DNA from: an uncultured Candidatus Saccharibacteria bacterium
GTDB taxonomy: Bacteria; Patescibacteriota; Saccharimonadia; Saccharimonadales; UBA4665
DNA: 11,644 bases
Assembly: GCA_903836325.1 (NCBI GenBank)
Contig: CAILQE010000036.1
Coordinates: forward strand, 1-11,644
Direction: 5' to 3'
The notes beneath the pieces were generated by a model, which was not told the origin of the DNA, did no database searches, and was given only the letters and a program-made list of their open reading frames with translations. Both the position numbers and the translations under genes were made by a program. Shown here in pieces: positions 7,077-11,644 of this stretch. Position 1 is the stretch's first letter; each line of letters begins with the position of its first letter.

Positions 7077-9393
7077 TGTTGGCTTCCTTAGAGTTAATAT
7101 TATCTGTACCGGATAATGTTTTAATTAATGTTTCAGAGTAATGCGGCAGAGTAATTGTGAAGGTAGTTCCTTTATTAATTTCAGATTCAACACTAACAGT
7201 ACCTCGGTGACTTTCTATAATTTGTTTGGCAAGATAAAGTCCTAGTCCGGTGCCAGTTGATCCTGATTCTAATCCTCCATGTACCCGATAGAATTTAGTA
7301 AATAGGTAAGGTATTGCATTTTTAGGAACTCCTATGCCTGTGTCAGCAATAATGATTGTGTAATTACTTCCGTCATCTTCAATTGATACGTTAACTTCTC
7401 CATTTTCTTTATTATATTTTATGGCGTTATCTATAAGGTTATCTATAACTTCCTGAATTGAATATCTGTCAGCTACTATAAATTCATTTTCTACATTTCC
7501 TTTAAGTGATAGAGTTACTTTTTTCTCTTTCGCATTAAATTGTAGAGATTCTACAGCTTCTTTAACTCTTTCGGCAATATCTACTTTATCCCAGTTAAAT
7601 TTAAGATTTCCATGTTCAATACGAGACACATTCAGTAGTTTGGTAATAAGTTCGGATAGTTCTTTTGAGCTTACCCTAGCCTGATCTATATATCTCCTAG
7701 TGCTATCATTGTATCCATTAGCATTATCTCCGAATAACATCAATTCAAGGTATCCTTGGATGGCTGTAAGCGGGGTTCGAAGTTCGTGTGCAGCCATAGA
7801 GACAAAGTCTAATTTCATTTCATCAAGTTCAATAGATTTTGTTTTATCTGTGAACGTTAATACGTATCTAGTTATTATTAAATCACTTTTAGGTAATTTT
7901 GTTATTGATATATCTACTATATGTTTCTGCTTAGTAGGTGACATGAATATTTGATTTTCTAAGAAATATTTTCCATCTAGAAGCCCATCTAAATTAATAT
8001 TTGTTTTAACTTCTCCAACTTTAAGCGGCAAGATTTCTTCTATTTTCTTACCATGTATATTAATCTCTGTTAGTTCCAGAAGTGTTCGTGCTGGTTTGTT
8101 GGAAATAAGAATTCCACCACTATTATCAAGAGACAAGATTGGACTTATATTGTTATCTATAATAGCCTGCAATTCACCACTTTGTTCATTCGTTGTCGTG
8201 AGAAGAGTTTTAATACTTTGAGAGAGGTTCACCGCAGAAGTATTTAATTGACCAAATTCATCTTTTCTTTCAGTATTAAGATCAATATCATAATTTCCTT
8301 CTCCAATTTGATCCATCGCTTGTAAAAGTTTTTTTATAGGACTAGTTATTAACTTAGTTGTATAATTAGCTATGATTATAATTAACATAACTGCTATTAG
8401 CACTAAAAGCGTATTAAGTAATGCAAATCTAACTATTGATGAATAAACAGAACTCTTAGGTATTTCTGTTAATACTCCCCAGTTACCGTATGCGCTTAGT
8501 GTTGTGTAGTTAGTGTATGAATTTATATTCTTATAATTATTAAAATATCCGCTATTTGATAAATTTTGTGAATCATAATTAGAATTTGTGGTATTCTTTA
8601 TTCCGTTTATGTATTCTTTGATAATGCCTAGATTGCTTAAATCTTTTCCTACCATCGTTGAATCATAGGATGCAATAACTACACCAGAAGGATTTACTAT
8701 GTAGCTATATTGATTAGCTACAGGTACCCCAAAATTAACGGTTTTCATCCCTTGCATATTCATACCAAAAGATGGATTAAGTACAGATTTGAGTAAGGAT
8801 TGCATGTTTAAGCTATAAAAGATCATACCTTTAGGATTTCCGCTAGTCGATACATTGCCTTTTGAATTATTGAATTGATCTGTTAGTGATAAGGAATTAT
8901 CTGTACTATTGATAGGAACAGCTAGAGTAACTGATGGTTTACTATTTATATATTCTATAGACCCTGCATATGTGTTTTGGTAATTTTTATTAGTATTTTT
9001 AAATGCTTCCGTATTGTAAACGTTCTTAAGTGCCAAATTATTCATATTAGAATCAACTAATAATATTTCTTGTCCTGCACTATCTGTAATCCCTATTTGA
9101 TCTACATAAGTGTCGTTGGCTAATTGTTGTTTAATTTGATTTAGAATATCTGGGTTTATTTGATTAGTTTTGGCGAATTCAAAAGATAATGCACTTAATG
9201 AGTTGAATCTACTGTCAAGAAAGTTCTGCACAGTGGATGCGTTGGATTGATTTAACATGAATTGATTCATGTATGTGGTTTGAAGAGATACTCCAGAGTA
9301 TTTAATACCCCAAAAAATAGATATCGAAATCAAAGGTATCAGCATTACAGCCAACATTATTGCTGTTAATCGTACATTTATTGAATTTCGCAT
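7045..9393 (-). CDS. Membrane sensor histidine kinase (Cache-HAMP-PAS-HisKA-HATPase)
   Basis: This 782-residue protein is a complete hybrid-free sensor kinase. TM1 is about 8-30, followed by a large outside domain (about 31-320) of double-Cache type, rich in Asn, Ser and Tyr. TM2 is about 322-343, then HAMP (about 344-400) and a PAS-like domain (about 405-515). HisKA follows, with H536 in VSMAAHELRTPLTA as phosphorylated histidine. The ATPase domain shows the N box DNLIDNAIKYN (N656), G1 DTGIG (684-688), F box LFTKFYR and G2 GTGLGL (714-719). It would sense a small extracellular ligand and phosphorylate the overlapping response regulator. The last 30 residues past the ATPase domain overlap the regulator's start. 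The stop is TGA, the only one in the window, with an in-frame TAA one codon later. Confidence 0.93.
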   Translation of the reverse strand: MRNSINVRLTAIMLAVMLIPLISISIFWGIKYSGVSLQTTYMNQFMLNQSNASTVQNFLDSRFNSLSALSFEFAKTNQINPDILNQIKQQLANDTYVDQIGITDSAGQEILLVDSNMNNLALKNVYNTEAFKNTNKNYQNTYAGSIEYINSKPSVTLAVPINSTDNSLSLTDQFNNSKGNVSTSGNPKGMIFYSLNMQSLLKSVLNPSFGMNMQGMKTVNFGVPVANQYSYIVNPSGVVIASYDSTMVGKDLSNLGIIKEYINGIKNTTNSNYDSQNLSNSGYFNNYKNINSYTNYTTLSAYGNWGVLTEIPKSSVYSSIVRFALLNTLLVLIAVMLIIIIANYTTKLITSPIKKLLQAMDQIGEGNYDIDLNTERKDEFGQLNTSAVNLSQSIKTLLTTTNEQSGELQAIIDNNISPILSLDNSGGILISNKPARTLLELTEINIHGKKIEEILPLKVGEVKTNINLDGLLDGKYFLENQIFMSPTKQKHIVDISITKLPKSDLIITRYVLTFTDKTKSIELDEMKLDFVSMAAHELRTPLTAIQGYLELMLFGDNANGYNDSTRRYIDQARVSSKELSELITKLLNVSRIEHGNLKFNWDKVDIAERVKEAVESLQFNAKEKKVTLSLKGNVENEFIVADRYSIQEVIDNLIDNAIKYNKENGEVNVSIEDDGSNYTIIIADTGIGVPKNAIPYLFTKFYRVHGGLESGSTGTGLGLYLAKQIIESHRGTVSVESEINKGTTFTITLPHYSETLIKTLSGTDNINSKEANNAWNTKNINR
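7083..7089 (-). promoter_or_regulatory. Shine-Dalgarno of the response regulator, inside the kinase gene
   Basis: AAGGAAG on the minus strand lies 6 nt before the regulator ATG (7076) within the kinase coding sequence. It fixes the start codon and contrasts with the genes having their own promoter, which lack such a site. Confidence 0.7.
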
Positions 9394-9405
9394 AAGTTAT
9401 ATATC

Positions 9406-9411
9406 ATTATA
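9406..9411 (-). promoter_or_regulatory. -10 box of the histidine kinase gene
   Basis: A perfect TATAAT on the minus strand ends 12 nt before the kinase ATG in the 45-nt gap after metK. At 17-nt spacing the -35 position reads TTTAAT, a weak match. No Shine-Dalgarno is present before the ATG. Confidence 0.55.
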
Positions 9412-9438
9412 TATTCTTCTTATGCTTTATTAAAATAA

Positions 9439-10551
9439 TTATTTTTTTTCTATTTGCTCCCAAGGAAGAGATTTATTCCCAAAATGGCCATATGAACTAG
9501 TTTCAGAATATATTGGTTGTCTTAAGTTCAATTTATCTATGATTCCTTTAACACTCAAATCAATTAGATTCTTGGCATAAATATTGATTTTATCTTCAGA
9601 TATTTTATTTGTACCGTAAGTATCTATAGACACCATCAACGGATCTTTAATTCCTATTGCATAAGCTACACCAATCTCACATTTGTCGGCATACTTATTA
9701 GCTACTATATTTTTAGCTATGTATCTTGCTGCATATGCTCCAGATCTATCTACTTTACTGGGATCTTTACCACTAAAAGCTCCTCCTCCAATCCTAGCAT
9801 AGCCTCCGTATCCGTCTACGACTATTTTCCTACCCGTTAACCCTGCGTCAGTATATGGACCAGGTATATACCATTCACCAGTGCCATTTATTATGATATG
9901 TTTGTCAATTGGTAATTTGTAATTATATTTATCTAGAACATATTTAAGTATCTTATTCTTTACTTCTTTGCGTATTATTTTGTAGTCTATATTTTCTTTA
10001 TGAGCAATTGCTACTACAATTCTTTCAATAGTTTTTGGAATTTCGTTTTCGTAACCTACAGTTACTTGTGCTTTACCGTCTGGCCTTAACCAATCAATAA
10101 TTTTCTTTTCTCTGCATTCATCTATTCTTTTAGTTATTTCATGAGCTAGAGTAATAGGTAAAGGCATTAGTTCTTCAGTTTCATTGCAGGCGTATCCGAA
10201 CATCATACCTTGATCCCCTGCTCCTTCATTATTCACGCCTATAGCAATTTCTCTTGATTGTTGATGAATGTAATTTGTAAAAGTAGATTTATCAGAAAAA
10301 CCCCATTTAGGTTCTGTATATCCGAGTAATTTAATTTTATTTCTAGTTACTTTTTCATAATCAATATTTGCTTTTGTAGTGACCTCTCCAAATATACTCA
10401 CATGGTCAGCTCCAACTACTGTTTCAATTCCGCATCTTGAATACGGATCAATCTTTATTAATTCGTCCAGAATAGCGTCAGAAATAGCATCTGCTATTTT
10501 GTCTGGGTGTCCGGCACATACAGATTCACTTGTAAATAATGTTTTTGTCAT
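9439..10551 (-). CDS. metK: S-adenosylmethionine synthetase (methionine adenosyltransferase)
   Basis: This 370-residue enzyme makes S-adenosylmethionine from methionine and ATP in the cytosol, usually as a tetramer. HPDK (15-18) contacts the ATP phosphates. GAGDQGMMFGYA (110-121) is family signature 1 and GGGAFSGKD (255-263) is signature 2. TDAGLTGRK (234-242) and KVDRSGAYAARY (266-277) are also well conserved. Length is slightly below the usual 380-400, with no key motif missing. The preceding 176-nt leader carries a riboswitch-like structure and ends with Shine-Dalgarno AAAGGA 6 nt before the ATG (M-T-K-T). The downstream kinase has its own -10 box, so metK is probably monocistronic. Control is likely feedback by SAM at translation. 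Confidence 0.95.
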   Translation of the reverse strand: MTKTLFTSESVCAGHPDKIADAISDAILDELIKIDPYSRCGIETVVGADHVSIFGEVTTKANIDYEKVTRNKIKLLGYTEPKWGFSDKSTFTNYIHQQSREIAIGVNNEGAGDQGMMFGYACNETEELMPLPITLAHEITKRIDECREKKIIDWLRPDGKAQVTVGYENEIPKTIERIVVAIAHKENIDYKIIRKEVKNKILKYVLDKYNYKLPIDKHIIINGTGEWYIPGPYTDAGLTGRKIVVDGYGGYARIGGGAFSGKDPSKVDRSGAYAARYIAKNIVANKYADKCEIGVAYAIGIKDPLMVSIDTYGTNKISEDKINIYAKNLIDLSVKGIIDKLNLRQPIYSETSSYGHFGNKSLPWEQIEKK

Positions 10552-10554
10552 ATA

Positions 10555-10603
10555 ATATCCTTTCTTTGATTACAAAAGATGGGATATTTTGAGTGATATA
10601 TCC
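10555..10603 (-). promoter_or_regulatory. Two mutually exclusive hairpins controlling the metK ribosome binding site
   Basis: On the minus strand GGATAT occurs at 10598-10603 and again at 10555-10560, overlapping the metK Shine-Dalgarno (AAAGGA, 10558-10563). A single ATATCC at 10582-10587 lies between them and can pair perfectly with either copy. Pairing with the first copy (hairpin 10582-10603) leaves the binding site open. Pairing with the second forms a longer stem, extended by TCTTT/AAAGA above a 2x2 internal loop, that buries it. This is the arrangement expected of a translational riboswitch expression platform. No U-run follows, so a transcription terminator is unlikely. Confidence 0.65.
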
Positions 10604-10613
10604 TCCCCTTTAT

Positions 10614-10684
10614 AATGGGCTAGGTGGAGCACCTTATGATTTATAGGTTGCTATTGGGTCAAAGAGCTAGTTCTCTCGCCAATT
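10614..10684 (-). ncRNA. Divergent SAM-I/SAM-IV-clan riboswitch aptamer upstream of metK
   Basis: Read on the minus strand, the leader contains in order GAGAG (10673-10677), GACCC (10656-10660), GCAACC (10646-10651) and AAGGTGCTCC (10626-10635). The last two are the core of the SAM-I/SAM-IV clan, where GCAACC and AGGUGCU flank helix P3. Here P3 forms by ACCTAT pairing with AT(A)AGGT. AATTGGC (10678-10684) and GCCCATT (10614-10620) can form closing helix P1 with one U-C mismatch, right next to the core, as in SAM-IV-like forms. P2 is short (CTA/TAG) and I could not settle the pseudoknot. Position directly upstream of metK supports SAM sensing. It is atypically small, and the exact class is uncertain. 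Confidence 0.72.
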
Positions 10685-10688
10685 CTTT

Positions 10689-10694
10689 ATATTA
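10689..10694 (-). promoter_or_regulatory. Candidate -10 box for the metK leader
   Basis: TAATAT on the minus strand would start transcription near 10682, at the first bases of the predicted P1 helix, so the transcript would begin with the aptamer. No convincing -35 is seen. Read-through from the two hypothetical genes upstream is also possible. Confidence 0.35.
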
Positions 10695-10727
10695 AATTGT
10701 TAATGTATTTTAATTCTATTTATTTAA

Positions 10728-11078
10728 TTATTCGGTGTCAACTTCTTCGTTAATTCTAGTTAAGAATTTACTAAATGTTATTAAGTCAATTTCTGCTGTA
10801 ATCTTTCGTATCGTTTCAAGATTCAATTTATCATTCCAAACAAAAGTTCTAGCTTGTGCAGGATTTTCATTCTCTATTTCTACTAAATCAGTAAGATTAT
10901 TGAAATCATTAATCTTCAAGAAACTTCTAATAAATTCTTTGGAAGAATTAATTGTATATGTAAATAGTTTTTTATCTTGGTCTCTGAAAAAGACCTCTGC
11001 TTCTTGTATGTCATTGTCGTCACCTATGATCATAGGTATTTCTATGGTTTCTGGTATTGCTTTGTTTCCCTTTTCCAT
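10728..11078 (-). CDS. Hypothetical protein, 116 aa
   Basis: I do not recognise this small soluble protein. It looks mixed alpha/beta, is acidic, and has no membrane segment, signal peptide, cysteine cluster or nucleotide-binding motif. Its ATG (11078) follows the TAA of the 179-aa gene (11081-11079) with no intervening base. A Shine-Dalgarno-like AGGGA (11088-11092) lies 9 nt upstream, inside the last codons of that gene. The pair is therefore almost certainly cotranscribed and translationally coupled. A long open frame on the opposite strand (10735-11094) is a shadow. The 3' end lies 34 nt before the metK leader promoter candidate. Function unknown; the tight coupling suggests the two products act together. 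Confidence 0.78.
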   Translation of the reverse strand: MEKGNKAIPETIEIPMIIGDDNDIQEAEVFFRDQDKKLFTYTINSSKEFIRSFLKINDFNNLTDLVEIENENPAQARTFVWNDKLNLETIRKITAEIDLITFSKFLTRINEEVDTE

Positions 11079-11618
11079 TTATTTTGTTCCCTGATTTCCT
11101 TTAGTAATATGTGTAAGTAATTTTTTCTCTCCTGGTACTGTGAATGTAGATCCTATCCGTACAAAAGTAGATATTCCATCTTCATTTCCTAGAGAAGCGA
11201 AAAATAGCCTGGCTTTAGTAGTTTTATCCTTTACATAGAAAGCTGGAATTGGGCAATCTATAAATCTTCCCACGTTTCTAGGTTGACCGTTAAGAATATA
11301 TCCAATATCTGTCCAGAGTCCCCTATTCATCCTGTCTTCTATTTTCTCTCTATTAACGTCGCGTACCTGTTCTTCATCGTTGTACCTAATATTCCAATCA
11401 TTATCCATTATTTTTTTAGCTTGTTGTGTCATTGCACTACCGTATCTTACGGTCTGTCCAGTCGGTAACTTGACCAATACCGTAGAAATGTCCATATCTT
11501 CGCTGATCCAGGGCATAATTTCTGAAGTTACTCTTATTATTTGATGCTCCACTGTTTCTATTTGAGATTCACTCGCTATGTCTCTTCTTTCAAATAAATC
11601 AGTTTCTCTTGTAGTCAT
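11079..11618 (-). CDS. Hypothetical protein, 179 aa
   Basis: I do not recognise this 179-residue soluble protein. The N-terminal ~30 residues are polar and charged. The middle has a beta-rich stretch (STVLVKLPTGQTVRYG, residues about 45-60), followed by a charged helix with VRDVNREKIEDRMNRG (about 86-101). The C-terminal half is again strand-rich, with a PAFYVKD segment and FVRIGSTFTVPGEKKL. No membrane segment, signal peptide or known catalytic motif is visible. It abuts the 116-aa gene and is the first visible gene of this pair. The ATG at 11618 has no Shine-Dalgarno within the 26 nt left in the window. A TATATT about 20 nt upstream is a possible -10, but the window edge prevents judgement. 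Confidence 0.78.
   Translation of the reverse strand: MTTRETDLFERRDIASESQIETVEHQIIRVTSEIMPWISEDMDISTVLVKLPTGQTVRYGSAMTQQAKKIMDNDWNIRYNDEEQVRDVNREKIEDRMNRGLWTDIGYILNGQPRNVGRFIDCPIPAFYVKDKTTKARLFFASLGNEDGISTFVRIGSTFTVPGEKKLLTHITKGNQGTK
11088..11092 (-). promoter_or_regulatory. Shine-Dalgarno of the 116-aa gene
   Basis: AGGGA on the minus strand lies 9 nt before the ATG at 11078, within the last codons of the 179-aa gene. It supports the chosen start and coupled translation. Confidence 0.5.
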
Positions 11619-11644
11619 GATTGGTTAATTCGCTTTAAAATATA

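Noticed and set aside
7700..7954. 84-aa open frame on the plus strand
   Set aside because: It is antisense to the HisKA/PAS region of the histidine kinase and has no promoter or Shine-Dalgarno.
8500..8620. Asn/Tyr/Ser-rich stretch in the kinase outside domain as a possible repeat or insertion
   Set aside because: The frame is continuous, the flanking Cache pattern continues across it, and no true repeat unit is visible; low-complexity surface loops are common in such domains.
9432..9445. Perfect palindrome AAAATAATTATTTT at the metK end as a terminator
   Set aside because: It has only A-T pairs, no room for a loop and no U-run on the metK strand; in DNA this A+T-rich it is expected by chance.
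10735..11094. 119-aa open frame on the plus strand opposite the 116-aa gene
   Set aside because: It is the antisense shadow of a gene with a Shine-Dalgarno and an abutting upstream partner; its Ser/Leu-rich composition is typical of antisense translation in A+T-rich DNA.
11283..11468. 61-aa open frame on the plus strand
   Set aside because: It is antisense to the 179-aa gene and has no supporting signals.

Overview
The window is an A+T-rich (roughly two thirds A+T), gene-dense piece of a bacterial chromosome. Intergenic gaps are mostly 19-68 nt and there are no mobile elements, CRISPR arrays, tRNAs or rRNAs. Small divergent housekeeping proteins, lineage-specific hypothetical proteins and very compact spacing suggest a reduced-genome bacterium of the Candidate Phyla Radiation (Patescibacteria), possibly Saccharibacteria. 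That placement is inference from style, not from a marker gene. The standard bacterial code fits: all family-recognisable genes have their expected lengths.

Layout. The plus strand (1-2992) carries the end of purA (adenylosuccinate synthetase), two tandem acidic paralogous proteins of unknown function, and a ten-helix EamA/DMT permease. A small hairpin with a U-run for the minus strand lies at the convergent junction (2991-3014). Everything from 3029 to 11618 is on the minus strand. In transcription order (right to left) it holds two abutting hypothetical genes, a riboswitch-like leader followed by metK (S-adenosylmethionine synthetase), a Cache-HAMP-PAS sensor histidine kinase overlapping a single-domain response regulator, an S51-family peptidase, a PMT/ArnT-like membrane glycosyltransferase, and a FolC-like Mur ligase.

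How it works together. The window is not one pathway. MetK appears to be controlled by its own product through a divergent SAM-I/SAM-IV-clan riboswitch whose downstream sequence can form two mutually exclusive hairpins, one of which hides the metK ribosome binding site. The kinase and regulator form a two-component pair with no DNA-binding output. The other genes look like independent transcription units.

The most unusual global feature is regulatory. Seven genes with their own promoter (183, 1140, 2114 on plus; 4306, 5831, 6642, 9393 on minus) each have a TATAAT/TATTAT box only 7-14 nt before the start codon and no Shine-Dalgarno sequence. This predicts leaderless or nearly leaderless mRNAs. 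The genes that must be translated from inside a longer transcript (response regulator, the 116-aa gene, metK) do have a purine-rich Shine-Dalgarno. This two-mode pattern and the metK leader are the observations most worth following up.
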